NCBI GenBank assembly: GCA_035352895.1
Contig: DAOPYN010000007.1
Location: 1-64,000 of the forward strand
Source of the DNA: UBA5070 sp035352895
Lineage (GTDB): Bacteria; Fibrobacterota; Fibrobacteria; UBA5070
DNA: 64,000 nucleotides
Direction of reading: 5' to 3'
The stretch's first letter is position 1; each line of letters begins with the position of its first letter. The translations under genes and the position numbers were made by a program. The notes beneath the pieces are model-generated. The model was not told the origin of the DNA and searched no databases. It saw only the letters and a list, made by a program, of their open reading frames with translations. Of the stretch, positions 1 through 8,912 are shown one piece after another.

Positions 1-1
1 C

Positions 2-250
2 GTGCGCATGTCCGACACCGCCGAGATCGAGACCCCCGCGGGGAACCTGGAAAGGTTCTCCACCTGGACCGTGTCCTGGGACGCGGAACGCCTGAGGATC
101 GGGCGCGACGGCAAGGAGCTCTTCGAACGCGTGCGGCCGCGCATCGAACCGAGACGGGTCCGCTGCGCGATCGGAACCGGCGGAGGGCTGCGGCTGGCGC
201 ACCTTCTGGTGCTGGACCGGGCCCTCGCCGTCGATTCCCTGTCCTGGTAG
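2..250 (+). CDS. C-terminal end of an unidentified protein (cut by window start)
   Basis: The frame is open from the first bases to a TAG stop and the true start lies upstream of the window, so only about the last 82 residues are visible. The fragment mixes beta-strand-like stretches (FSTWTVSWDAERLRIGRDGK) with a short hydrophobic C-terminus. It is vaguely like the end of a concanavalin/LamG-type fold, but no diagnostic motif is present and I do not assign a function. It converges on mdh, with a hairpin between the two genes. Confidence 0.5.
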   Translation: MRMSDTAEIETPAGNLERFSTWTVSWDAERLRIGRDGKELFERVRPRIEPRRVRCAIGTGGGLRLAHLLVLDRALAVDSLSW

Positions 251-255
251 GAACG

Positions 256-290
256 AAAAGCGCCTCCGGGAGGTCGGTTCCCGGAGGCGC
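256..290 (-). terminator. Intrinsic terminator of mdh
   Basis: A perfect 12-bp stem (260-271 with 279-290) closes a 7-nt loop. On the minus strand the stem is followed by CTTTTCG, which gives the T-run. It lies just downstream of the mdh stop and between convergent genes, so it may also slow transcription from the left. Confidence 0.85.
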
Positions 291-307
291 CGAAGACACG
301 CCATGGA

Positions 308-1300
308 TCAGAGGCTGCCGAGCATCTCCTTGACGACCGCGATCTCCTCTTTCAGTTCCTTCACGGAGAGGGCGATGCGCTCCTTGGCCAAGGCGTTGAG
401 ATCGTATCCCTTGACGACTTCCCACTCTCCATGGCCGGTGGTGCGCACCGGGAAGGAGGCCATGATGTCCTTGTCGATGCCGTAGTCGCCGTTGGACCAC
501 ACGGCCACCGAGTGGACGGTGGAACCGGGGGTGACCAGGCTGTGGACGTGGTCGATCAGACCGTTGGCGGCGGAGAAACGGCTGGATGCGCCGGCGATGT
601 CGATGATGGCCGCGCCGCGCTTCTGCACGGTGGGGATGAACACGTCCTTGGCCCACGCCTCGTCGCCGATCACCGCGGGAGCGGGCTTGCCGCCGATCTT
701 GGCGTTGTAGTAGTCGGGGTACTGGGTGGCGGAGTGGTTGCCCCAGATGATGGCTTCGGTCACGGCGCTGGAGTGGACTCCGGCCTTCGCGGCCAGCTGG
801 CTCATGGCGCGGTTCTGGTCCAGCCGGGTCATCGCCGAGAAGTTCTTCTTGGGCACGCGCGGCGCGCTCATGGCGCAGATCCACGCGTTGGTGTTGCAGG
901 GGTTGCCCACCACGGCCACGTGGACGTTTTCCGCCGCGACGGCGTCGATGGCCTTGCCCTGGCCCACGAAGATCTTGCCGTTGTCCAGGAGCAGGTCCTT
1001 GCGCTCCATGCCGGGTCCGCGGGGCTTGGATCCCACCAGCAGGCACCAGTCGGCATCCTTGAAGGCCACCATCGGATCGTCGGCCAGGACCACTCCCTGC
1101 AGGAGGGGGAATGCGCAGTCGTCAAGCTCCATGGCCACGCCCTTGAGCGCCTGCTGGGGCTTCTCGAAGGGAACTTCCAGAAGCTGGAGGATCACGGGCT
1201 GGTCGGCACCGAACATCTCGCCGGAGGCGATGCGGGGGATCAGGCTGTAGCAGATCTGACCGGCGGCTCCGGTGATGGCGACGCGCAATGGCTTCTTCAT
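308..1300 (-). CDS. mdh: Malate dehydrogenase (NAD-dependent, cytosolic-type)
   Basis: Interconverts malate and oxaloacetate, linking the OadA- and PPDK-type reactions to C4-acid metabolism. The 330-residue protein has the usual length. It shows the Rossmann motif GAAGQICYSLIPRIASGE near the N-terminus, the substrate-binding arginines in KPRGPGMERKDLL, the NAD-side motif VVGNPCNTNA and the catalytic histidine in IIWGNHSATQYPD. The start was chosen at MKKPLRVAIT because the family begins there and a GGAG ribosome site lies about 7 nt upstream; the longer open frame upstream is not conserved-looking. It is the last gene of a minus-strand run, 115 bp after the kinase gene, and ends at a strong terminator. 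Confidence 0.95.
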   Translation of the reverse strand: MKKPLRVAITGAAGQICYSLIPRIASGEMFGADQPVILQLLEVPFEKPQQALKGVAMELDDCAFPLLQGVVLADDPMVAFKDADWCLLVGSKPRGPGMERKDLLLDNGKIFVGQGKAIDAVAAENVHVAVVGNPCNTNAWICAMSAPRVPKKNFSAMTRLDQNRAMSQLAAKAGVHSSAVTEAIIWGNHSATQYPDYYNAKIGGKPAPAVIGDEAWAKDVFIPTVQKRGAAIIDIAGASSRFSAANGLIDHVHSLVTPGSTVHSVAVWSNGDYGIDKDIMASFPVRTTGHGEWEVVKGYDLNALAKERIALSVKELKEEIAVVKEMLGSL

Positions 1301-1415
1301 GATGGTCTCCGATGCAATGGTGATGGATGGATGGTGGAGCACGCAAAAGGTAGACTCCCGGGTCTTGGACGGGGAGAGTCGGAACGCGTGGAACCCGTTT
1401 GGACCGTAGATCGGC

Positions 1416-2720
1416 TCAGGGGACGGCGGGGACGGGCTCGATGCGGAAGCGGAAGGTCGCTCCCTGGTCGATCCGGCTTTCGGCGTGGACCTCGCCTCCG
1501 TGGCGGTCCACGATGCGACGGACCATCGCCAGGCCGATGCCGTCGCCGGGAATGGACTGGTCCGCGTGCAGTCTCGAGAAGACCCCGAAGAGCTGGTTGG
1601 CCCATTCCATGTCGAACCCCTTGCCGTTGTCCTCCACGAAGAACCAGGATCCGTCGTTGCCCACCCGGATCCAGCCGAGTTCGCGGTCCACGGTGTACTT
1701 GGCCGCGTTGGACAGTAGATTCTGCCAGACCTGGCGCAACAGGTCGGGATCGGCGACGCAGGAGGGAAGCGGATCCAGGAGGAACGTGAAGGCCCGGTCC
1801 GCATGCGCCTGGCGGATTTCCGACCAGACTTCCAGGATCATGCGTTCGTGCGCCTTCCCGTCGATGACCTCGCGCTGCAGGCTCCCCGCGCCAAGTCGGC
1901 AGAACCGCAGGAACGAGGAGTAGATCCGCTCCATCCGCTCGGCGCTGGAACGGATGCGTTCGGCCATCCACGCTTCCTCGCCGGATTCAGGCAACGATTC
2001 CATCAAGGTCTGGGTGGTCCGCCTGAGATCCTCGATCGGGTCCTTGAACCGATGGGCCACGGAATCGACCGCCTCGCTCAACCGTTCGCTGGCCTGGGCC
2101 AGCTCGTTGCGACGCTCCTCCACCGCCTCTTCCAGCTCCCTGGTGAGTTCCTCCAGGCGCTGCTCGTTCCGACGACGCGCGAGAAGGTCCGTGGATGCGA
2201 TGGTGAGCAGCCGCCGGACCACCGCCAGCGGCGAACCCACGAAGAACCCCACGTGGATCACGGTGAGGGTCACGCACATGAGCATGGTGATCGCCGGTGC
2301 CGGTTCGGCGTGGATCAGCCCCCGCGAACCGGCGACCCCAAGCAGGACGATGTCCAGGAGGGAGAGGATCACGATGGTCAGTGCCAGGCGGTTGTCGAAG
2401 AGGAACGCAGCGGCCTGGATCCAGGCCAGGGTGAGGAACAGCACCGGGTGGTAGATCCCCTGCCCCGTCCATGGCACTCCCAGGCAGACCAGGCCGAAGG
2501 AGACCAGGAAGGCCCATCTGCCCCTCCCCTCGCCACGACCCGCGAAGATCCTGACCAGCAAGGCGGGAACCGCCATCGCCAAGGCCGAGTCCGCCCAGAC
2601 CGAGCCGATCCATCCGAGCATGGAGGAAAGAGCGAGTCCGGCCGCCAGGACCAGGATCTGCAAGGAAGTGATGCGAAGGTACCGCTCCCGCGCAAGATCC
2701 AGAGAAAGCCGACCGATCAT
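1416..2720 (-). CDS. Membrane sensor histidine kinase with ATPase domain
   Basis: The 434-residue protein starts with about six hydrophobic segments (residues ~20-180), followed by a coiled coil (RRNEQRLEELTRELEEAVEE). The DHp-like segment is atypical: VAHRFKDPIEDL, with the histidine at about 223, where kinases usually have S-H-E/D-L-R-T-P. A complete HATPase domain follows: N box QNLLSNAAKY, G1 EDNGKGF, F box FGVFSRL and G2 GDGIGLAMVRR. Its ATG overlaps the stop of the upstream kinase-like gene as ATGA, so the two are translationally coupled. No response regulator is adjacent. It probably autophosphorylates, or phosphorylates its partner, in response to a membrane signal; the signal is unknown. 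Confidence 0.85.
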   Translation of the reverse strand: MIGRLSLDLARERYLRITSLQILVLAAGLALSSMLGWIGSVWADSALAMAVPALLVRIFAGRGEGRGRWAFLVSFGLVCLGVPWTGQGIYHPVLFLTLAWIQAAAFLFDNRLALTIVILSLLDIVLLGVAGSRGLIHAEPAPAITMLMCVTLTVIHVGFFVGSPLAVVRRLLTIASTDLLARRRNEQRLEELTRELEEAVEERRNELAQASERLSEAVDSVAHRFKDPIEDLRRTTQTLMESLPESGEEAWMAERIRSSAERMERIYSSFLRFCRLGAGSLQREVIDGKAHERMILEVWSEIRQAHADRAFTFLLDPLPSCVADPDLLRQVWQNLLSNAAKYTVDRELGWIRVGNDGSWFFVEDNGKGFDMEWANQLFGVFSRLHADQSIPGDGIGLAMVRRIVDRHGGEVHAESRIDQGATFRFRIEPVPAVP

Positions 2721-3604
2721 TCCCGGGCACCCCGGCTCTGGCGGAGGGTCTCGTCCAACAGGGCACCCAACCGCGCAGACTGCTCGAGAAGGCGGTCCAC
2801 CTCCTTCCTGCGACCGGCATCCAGATTCCCCTCCGAAAGGATCCGGGCATAGCCGTGGATGGCTCGCATGGGCGTCTGGAGATCGTGCGAAAGCGAATGC
2901 GAGAAGGACTCCAGGTCCATGTTCGCGCGGGACAGTTCCGCCGTCCGTTCATGGATCTCCGTCTGGAGGGTTTCCTGGCGTCGACGCAATCGTTCCATGG
3001 CCTGGTCCAGCGAGGCTCGCTCCGATTCCATCAACGCGATGGCCGAAAAGTATCCGCGCAACGGGAAGACCAGGCAAAGCGCACTGACACTCATGAACAC
3101 GACGAAGACCTTCACCCAGATCTGGTAGGGAGCCACCAACCTCCCGGATAGGAAAAAGGCTTCGTATCCCGTTCCGACCCAGATCGCCAGGAGCGATACG
3201 ATCGCGTAGCCCCATGCGGCGCGGTTTCCCAGCAGGTATCCGGCCATGATGGTGATCAGGATGGGTTGTCCGATCCCGGGGCTGCCCGAACCGTTCACCA
3301 ATGCCAGCGCCCAACAACCCAGGGTGAGCGTGCCGAGCCAGACGTGGGAAGCGGCCACATCGCGATACCTCATCCAGAACATGCGCTGGATCAGCAGCCC
3401 CACGCCCAGCACCCCGGGCATCACCAGCGTCCGAGGGCCGCCTTCCACCTTCATGACGATGGGCAGGAGGACGACCAGGACCAGCACACCCAGCGTGCTG
3501 ATCTGCAACCAACCGATCAGGCGATGTCGCAACTCGCTGTCGTGGTCCACCAACCCTTTGGAACCGCCAACCTGGCTCAAGCGGGATTTTCGGGAACCGG
3601 ACAT
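2717..3604 (-). CDS. Membrane histidine-kinase-like protein lacking an ATPase domain
   Basis: The 295-residue protein has about six N-terminal hydrophobic segments, a coiled coil (RLRRRQETLQTEIHERTAEL) and a canonical phosphoacceptor helix, FSHSLSHDLQTPMRAIHGYA, with the histidine at about 240. It stops some 55 residues later, right after the DHp helices, so there is no N, G1, F or G2 box. The next gene starts inside its stop codon (ATGA) and encodes a protein of similar topology with a degenerate H box and a full ATPase domain. The pair may act as a split kinase or heterodimer. A frameshifted single gene is unlikely because the second protein has its own membrane region and DHp. Confidence 0.8.
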   Translation of the reverse strand: MSGSRKSRLSQVGGSKGLVDHDSELRHRLIGWLQISTLGVLVLVVLLPIVMKVEGGPRTLVMPGVLGVGLLIQRMFWMRYRDVAASHVWLGTLTLGCWALALVNGSGSPGIGQPILITIMAGYLLGNRAAWGYAIVSLLAIWVGTGYEAFFLSGRLVAPYQIWVKVFVVFMSVSALCLVFPLRGYFSAIALMESERASLDQAMERLRRRQETLQTEIHERTAELSRANMDLESFSHSLSHDLQTPMRAIHGYARILSEGNLDAGRRKEVDRLLEQSARLGALLDETLRQSRGARE

Positions 3605-3655
3605 GGCTCCAATCTAACCACGAGACCACCGCACCCAACCGCAAATTCCCCGGGT

Positions 3656-4339
3656 CTACGGGGGCAACGAACGCAGGCGGCGGTAGTTGGCCATCACCAC
3701 CTGCACGTAGCGTTGGGGCAACGCCTCGTTTCCCTTCAGACGATTCTCCAGCGCCACCGGCCCCATGTTGTAGGCCAGGATTCCCATGCGCAGGTCTCCG
3801 TAGCGATGGACCATCTTCAGGAGGAAGGCCACCCCGATGCGCACGTTGAAGGACGGATCCAGGAGGTCTTCCGAGACCGGAGGATCCAGGCCCAACTCTC
3901 CGGCCATGGCCCGAGCGGTGATGGGCTGGATCTGCATGACTCCCACCGCTCCGGACAGATTCCCGCCCGAATGCCGCCCCAGTGCTTCGAACTGCCCGCC
4001 GCTTTCGGTGAGCACCACGGCCAGGATCAGGAGCGGATCGAAATCGTAGAGCCTGGCGTTCCAATCGATCTCCCTTGCCAGGATCGTGGCATCCCCGGGA
4101 TCGATCCTGCCGGAACAGGCGCGGACCAGCACGGAGCGCAGCCGATCGACTCTCCGCAGGGAATCCGACGTCCGGTCCAAGGAATCGAGGCGTGTGGAAA
4201 CCCGCGCCTGTTCCCGCCGCGTCCAGGTGATCTTGGCCCCGAAGGCGATGGATAGGATGGTATCGCCCAGGAACAGCACGGCCAAGGCCAACGCTCCCAC
4301 CAACGTGGGCGTGAACGAAAGGGTCCAGATCCGCCTCAT
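3656..4339 (-). CDS. Membrane-anchored lytic murein transglycosylase (SLT family 1)
   Basis: Predicted to cleave peptidoglycan glycan strands with formation of 1,6-anhydro-muropeptides in the periplasm. The 227-residue protein has one N-terminal membrane segment (~10-32) and a short coiled stretch. The SLT domain contains the catalytic Glu in VVLTESGGQFEALG, then GAVGVMQIQP and the substrate motif LAYNMGP. The start MRRIWTLSF overlaps the stop of the upstream STAS gene by ATGA. It is the last member of a four-gene coupled set (GH9, GH57-like, STAS-membrane, SLT), which suggests that wall opening accompanies secretion or assembly of the other products. Confidence 0.88.
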   Translation of the reverse strand: MRRIWTLSFTPTLVGALALAVLFLGDTILSIAFGAKITWTRREQARVSTRLDSLDRTSDSLRRVDRLRSVLVRACSGRIDPGDATILAREIDWNARLYDFDPLLILAVVLTESGGQFEALGRHSGGNLSGAVGVMQIQPITARAMAGELGLDPPVSEDLLDPSFNVRIGVAFLLKMVHRYGDLRMGILAYNMGPVALENRLKGNEALPQRYVQVVMANYRRLRSLPP

Positions 4340-5034
4340 CGCGCCGAGTCGGCCACCGTGGCGGTCGGTCCGGCGCCGGAATCGCGCACGGTGGTATCGG
4401 CGACCTGCGATCCACCGCGTCGGCGGTTCCATGCCTTGCCTGGCGCGTCCAGGAGCCCCAGATCCTCCAACGGCTTGAGACGGGCTTCGTAGTCCTTGAT
4501 CTCGCGCTCCGCGCGGATCTGGTCGCCTCGCAGGCGCTCCAGCTCGGCGCCATCGCGTTGCAGGGTCCGAAACTGCCAGATCACCAGGATCATCAAGGTG
4601 CCCATCCAGCCGGCCAGAAGCAATCCCAGACCCACGGCCACCGGAGCGGCCAGACGGAATCCGGTGCGGCGCGACCACTTGAACCCGCGTTCCTGGAACC
4701 CGGTGGCCAGGAGGCTCGCCAGGCTCGGATGGACCTTGAACAGGTTCCGCCAGGGACTCAACCTCTGGAGCACCTCCTCGGAGGTGCACAGGATCGCCAT
4801 CTCCGCGCCGGCTCCGCGCAGATCCGACTCCAGAGACAGAATCTGCAGCACCGCCTCGTCGGTGACCGCGACCACCCGCAGGAGGTCCAGCACCAGGGAG
4901 CGGCTGTCGGGCGAAAAGGTCTGGACCTTCTCGCGCAGGGCCAGACCCATCGCTCCGTCCAGTCGCCCCGAAGGGGCGATCACCAGGAGGCCGGAAGTCT
5001 CGTAGAGGGAGAAGTCCAGGAGTTCGGGGGTCAT
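4336..5034 (-). CDS. STAS-domain protein with membrane segment and coiled coil
   Basis: In this 232-residue protein, residues ~1-110 resemble a STAS/anti-sigma-antagonist fold (VIAPSGRLDGAMGLALREKV, then LVLDLLRVVAVTDEAVLQIL). The position that is often a phosphorylated Ser in D-S-S-G is T-D-E-A here. A transmembrane helix (~140-170) and a charged coiled coil (~175-205) follow. STAS domains are normally soluble, so the membrane anchor and coil are unusual. Both ends overlap neighbours by ATGA. The partner and function are unknown; it may be a membrane scaffold for the co-encoded enzymes. Confidence 0.65.
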   Translation of the reverse strand: MTPELLDFSLYETSGLLVIAPSGRLDGAMGLALREKVQTFSPDSRSLVLDLLRVVAVTDEAVLQILSLESDLRGAGAEMAILCTSEEVLQRLSPWRNLFKVHPSLASLLATGFQERGFKWSRRTGFRLAAPVAVGLGLLLAGWMGTLMILVIWQFRTLQRDGAELERLRGDQIRAEREIKDYEARLKPLEDLGLLDAPGKAWNRRRGGSQVADTTVRDSGAGPTATVADSAR

Positions 5035-6929
5035 CGGCGCCGCTCCGTGGAAAGATCGATCCTGGAGATCAGGGACCAGGATTCCCCCGGAGGCAGACGC
5101 ACCTCCCAGAAGGCCTCGGCGGCCATGCCGTCCAACCGGCCGGGTTCGCTCTGTCCGGGACGCCGCACCAGGATGGGACGGACCTCCATCCGCCCCGCCT
5201 TGGCGACCTCCCAGGAGAGCATCTGCCCCGCGGATCGATCGGAGATCTCCCATCCCTTCGCCGGATCCGCCTGCACACTGGTGACAAGATCCGTCCAACC
5301 TTGCGATTCCAGGCGATGCCGCTGGTCGCCGGCCTCGCCGTCGGAAGGCGCCACGCCCAGGACGCATCGGAATCCGAAGAGCTGGAGATGGGATCCGGTG
5401 TTGGTGAGCTTGTAGGTGACCGCCACGTGGGCCTTCCCCGAACGGACGGTGAACGTCTTTTCCATCAGGAGGGGATGGTCAACCTGGGCCAGGCGCAGGG
5501 ACCCGGATCGGTTCAGCATCACCTGCAGGTCCTGCCCGACGCGCTTGAACTGGACGTCGAACGCCCTCCCGGCGAAATCTCCCGCTTCCGAGGCGAGGGT
5601 CTCCTCAAACGTGGGCAGGATCTCGTGGAAGGATTCCGACAGGACCGGAAGCCCCTGCGCGCATCCCCAGGCGTGCAGCCGCGGCTTGAAATCCAGCGAA
5701 CTCAGCTGTCCGCCCCGGCGGGGCTCCACCAGGAGCGACACCCGTGAATTGCGCACCAGCACCTGCTGGGCGCCGTCGCACAGGAGATCGAGCGCATCCA
5801 CCTGCACGGAATCGTCCGGGAAGGTCTGGTCCAGGACGGATTCCGCATCCAGGATCAGGGACCCCAACCTCACCCGGTCGCGCAGGTACCGGATGCCGCC
5901 CGCCTCGTCGGCGTCGCGGAAGAAGCTCGCGTTCTGGGCCTGCAGGAGGGAATCGGCCACCAGGGCGCGGACCTTGGGGCCGGGAACCTGCTCCGACCTG
6001 GCCAGCAGGTGGAGCATCCGCTTGTGGCAGAGATTCGCCCAGCTCTGGCGGCGCAGGAGGTCGCGCACACCGCCACCCGGCCCGGGCTCGCAGTAGGCCC
6101 TCGAAGCCGAAGGCGGCGGATAGACGATCCCCAGGGGCTCGCCCTTGCGGATGGCCTCGCCCGGCAGGACCAGCTCGAACCCGCTGTCGGGACCGGCCAC
6201 CAAAGAGGCGAGTGCGGACAGCCGCTCCAGGTGGACGGGCTCGAACCCCTCCCGGGAAGACGCCAGGAGCGGCACGTCGATGAGCCCCCCGGCGGGCTCC
6301 AGGCCCTCGCCGGGCGGAACGGTCGCCAGCCGGAGCATTTCCTCCACCGCCCCGGCGCGGAACAGCGCCCCCAGGGATTCGCGGGAGGCCAGGAGCCGGA
6401 AGGGAACACCCAATTCCTCGGTGAGGTACCATCCCAGCCGTGCGGCTTCCTCCGCGGTGGGGATCTGGTGGTCCTTCAGCACGGTGTAGGAGAAGCCCGA
6501 CTGCAGGAAGACGGACACCAGGCTGGGATCCCAGACGAATCCCGGAAGCCATGCGCCGCGCGGCTCGCCGCCCACGTGCTGGCGCAAGGCCCCCGTATGC
6601 ATCTGGATCTGCGAACGGCGCGACGAGTCGGGAATCTGCGAGAAGAGCGGATCGTGGTATCCGCCCCCCAGCCACTCGATGCGTCCGGACGCCCCCGCCT
6701 GCCGCAGAACGTCCAGGATCCGGGGCGCCGAACGGGCGGCGCTCTCCAGGACCCGGCCCGGCAGGTACAACGCGAACCGGACGTCCATGTGCCGCTGGAG
6801 GATCCCCACGAGGGTCTCCAGTGGAGCCAGCGACAGGCGACGGATCTCGTCGTCTGCCAGGAAACCCGGGTCGTGCAGGTGCACCACCACGGAAAGGCGG
6901 GTGCGAAGCTGAATGGGAGATTCCGTCAT
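5031..6929 (-). CDS. GH57-like (alpha-glucanotransferase-related) protein, probably without normal catalysis
   Basis: The 632-residue protein follows the GH57 4-alpha-glucanotransferase plan. The N-terminal barrel has VHLHDPG for the usual HxHQP, EWLGGGYHDPLFSQIPD, and GAWLPGFVWDPSLV where active enzymes have WLxERVWxP. The C-terminal beta domain begins with LLVEPRRGGQLSSLDFKP, as in DUF1926-type domains. The nucleophile Glu position is Gly (residue ~130), and I cannot find the usual acid/base segment (D-x-E-K-F-G). This suggests a carbohydrate-binding pseudoenzyme or changed chemistry. The start MTESPIQ was chosen because its ATG overlaps the GH9 stop (ATGA). No signal peptide is visible, so it is probably cytoplasmic. 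Confidence 0.75.
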   Translation of the reverse strand: MTESPIQLRTRLSVVVHLHDPGFLADDEIRRLSLAPLETLVGILQRHMDVRFALYLPGRVLESAARSAPRILDVLRQAGASGRIEWLGGGYHDPLFSQIPDSSRRSQIQMHTGALRQHVGGEPRGAWLPGFVWDPSLVSVFLQSGFSYTVLKDHQIPTAEEAARLGWYLTEELGVPFRLLASRESLGALFRAGAVEEMLRLATVPPGEGLEPAGGLIDVPLLASSREGFEPVHLERLSALASLVAGPDSGFELVLPGEAIRKGEPLGIVYPPPSASRAYCEPGPGGGVRDLLRRQSWANLCHKRMLHLLARSEQVPGPKVRALVADSLLQAQNASFFRDADEAGGIRYLRDRVRLGSLILDAESVLDQTFPDDSVQVDALDLLCDGAQQVLVRNSRVSLLVEPRRGGQLSSLDFKPRLHAWGCAQGLPVLSESFHEILPTFEETLASEAGDFAGRAFDVQFKRVGQDLQVMLNRSGSLRLAQVDHPLLMEKTFTVRSGKAHVAVTYKLTNTGSHLQLFGFRCVLGVAPSDGEAGDQRHRLESQGWTDLVTSVQADPAKGWEISDRSAGQMLSWEVAKAGRMEVRPILVRRPGQSEPGRLDGMAAEAFWEVRLPPGESWSLISRIDLSTERRR

Positions 6930-8656
6930 CGAGCTACAGAGTAGCATCCTCCCGCGCATTCACGGAGGGCGAGCCATCCGCCGACCAGTCCAGCCAACGC
7001 CGCGTTCCAGTTGATGGCGACCTCGTTGGTGGCGTACGAACAGCTCCGGTCGGTCCACGACAGCGCAGGCGCACTCGCAATCCTGTAGTCCGGACACTGC
7101 CAGGGATTGGGCCCCACGTCCTGGCCTCCCAAATGGGAGCCTCCCACCAGGAATCCCGGCACGGGATCGGCGATGGTGTCGGCGACGGAGGGCCGATGAT
7201 GGGGGTTGCGGGCGGGCCTGATCCCGATTCCCGTCACGAAGGAGGAGTCGAACGGGTTGACTCCGAGGAGGTAGTCCAGGTTCCGCCGCGAGGCGCGCAG
7301 GCAGGTGGAGTCCCCGCTTCGCCGGAAGGCCTCCAGAAGCAGGATGCCCTGGTTGGCGAGCACCGCGTTGGATCCCCACACGAACTCCGACGAATCGATG
7401 GAGACCCCGAATGCGGTGGCCTCGGCCCGGTCCCGGAGCACTCCGGCCCGCTCCAGGAGGCGCCCCATCGCGATCGCGGTGTCCGCCCCGAACGCCTTGG
7501 GGTGCGCGATCACTCCCAGGAGCGCCAAGGCTCCCACGTCCTGCCAGGAGGCTTCGCGACGCGATCGGTCCAGATGCTCCCGAAACGGCAGCCAGACGGC
7601 TTCCTCCCCTCCCGAAGCGCGTCGCTCCACGGCCGCCAGCAGGCGTTCGTCGGACAGGATCGTGTCCTCGTACTTGCCCGTCTTGACGTCCACTGGTTGC
7701 TGGTAGAACACGGCTGGATGGGCGACCGCCCAGTTCCATGCCCGTTCCGCGGCGGATCGGCATCGGGACGCGAACAGGGAGTCCTTGGAAGCGTAGACCC
7801 GCGAGGCCTTGTAGAAGACGGAGGCGAAATCCAAGGTGGCGGCGGTGGTCTTCATGACCACGAAGCGCTGGGCCAGATCCTGGTGGGGAAGCTCGTCCAT
7901 GGGATCGAATGCCAGCGTGGTCAGCTTGTGGTGGACTCCCCCGTCCTGATCCTGCATGGTCAGCATCCAATCGAGATTCCACCGCACCTCGCGGAGGAGG
8001 GCGGGTTCGGGCCCGGCGGGAATCGGCCACGAAAGCGTGTCGAAGAGGCCAGGGTAGGATTCGGCCAGATCCAGGAGGGTCCAGCAGGTGATGCCGGAAT
8101 TGACGATGTACTTGCCGTAGTCGCCGGCGTCGTACCAGCCCTTGGGCGAAGAGAGTGTTCCCGTCCGGCCGGTCGAAGCGTGGCGTCGCACGAGGGTGTC
8201 GGGATGCCCGGCCGGGCGTTTCCAGCGGTCGGCGTACGGCTCCACCGAGGCGTTCCCGGCGCGATTGTGGTAGAAGGCCTTCATCGTCGCGCGGAAGACA
8301 TCCCGATCGACTCCGCGCGAAACGCCGAAGCTTCCCAGGACGCCCTTCCCGGCGATCAGGAGGTATCGACCCGGCGGCAGAGGAGCGGGAAGATCCAGCG
8401 AGACCGCCGAATCGGCCAGGGCGTTCCATCGGGATGCGGGCGGAAAGCGACCGCGCGATCGGACGGTCTTCCGGGCGGAATCCACGATCGACCACTCCCC
8501 GGCGGGGAACGATCCGGAGCGATTCCTGACCAGGACCGCATGCCCGGGCACACCTTCCTGGTAGGACGTCTGGACGCTCCGAAGGGATCTCGTCGGTGCG
8601 GATTCCGCGGCAACCACGGAGACGGCCGCGAAAAGGTGGATCAGGGTGGCGAGCAT
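6926..8656 (-). CDS. Secreted glycoside hydrolase family 9 (endoglucanase-type)
   Basis: Likely hydrolyses beta-1,4-glucans outside the cytoplasm. The 576-residue protein has a signal peptide (LIHLFAAVSVVAAESA), an N-terminal Ig-like domain (~25-110) of the type preceding many GH9 domains, then the catalytic barrel. Diagnostic motifs are WYDAGDYGKYIVNSG (catalytic aspartates), NPHHRPS, and SYATNEVAINWNAAL with the proton-donor Glu. The ATG at 8654-8656 has GGGGA upstream and begins the signal peptide. No dockerin or CBM is visible. It is the first gene of a coupled operon and is divergent from the PPDK gene across 256 bp that must hold both promoters. Confidence 0.93.
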   Translation of the reverse strand: MLATLIHLFAAVSVVAAESAPTRSLRSVQTSYQEGVPGHAVLVRNRSGSFPAGEWSIVDSARKTVRSRGRFPPASRWNALADSAVSLDLPAPLPPGRYLLIAGKGVLGSFGVSRGVDRDVFRATMKAFYHNRAGNASVEPYADRWKRPAGHPDTLVRRHASTGRTGTLSSPKGWYDAGDYGKYIVNSGITCWTLLDLAESYPGLFDTLSWPIPAGPEPALLREVRWNLDWMLTMQDQDGGVHHKLTTLAFDPMDELPHQDLAQRFVVMKTTAATLDFASVFYKASRVYASKDSLFASRCRSAAERAWNWAVAHPAVFYQQPVDVKTGKYEDTILSDERLLAAVERRASGGEEAVWLPFREHLDRSRREASWQDVGALALLGVIAHPKAFGADTAIAMGRLLERAGVLRDRAEATAFGVSIDSSEFVWGSNAVLANQGILLLEAFRRSGDSTCLRASRRNLDYLLGVNPFDSSFVTGIGIRPARNPHHRPSVADTIADPVPGFLVGGSHLGGQDVGPNPWQCPDYRIASAPALSWTDRSCSYATNEVAINWNAALAGLVGGWLALRECAGGCYSVAR

Positions 8657-8912
8657 GGCGATTTCCCCACGATGGCGATTTCCGGTGGAACCCGGCGACT
8701 GAAGGCGTTCAGCCGCCGACGATCGAGCCATCAGTCGCGACCGCGGCGAGGGAAGTTCACCGCAAGGTGGAAAATGAGATCCGCAATGGCGGACTTGCGA
8801 ATCCCGGAGATATATTTGCCCCGCTGTCGCCAACGGCCGTCCGACGACGAAATCAATCGCGTCGTCGGGAATTCGTGGTCGTGGCCCACATCGATCCCAC
8901 AACGAGGAACGC

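Noticed and set aside
1301..1804. N-terminal extension of malate dehydrogenase
   Set aside because: The frame is open but overlaps the kinase gene, and the family start with a good ribosome site is at 1300.
8795..8816. TTGCGA and TATATT as a PPDK promoter
   Set aside because: The two boxes are only 10 bp apart, too close for a sigma-70 promoter.
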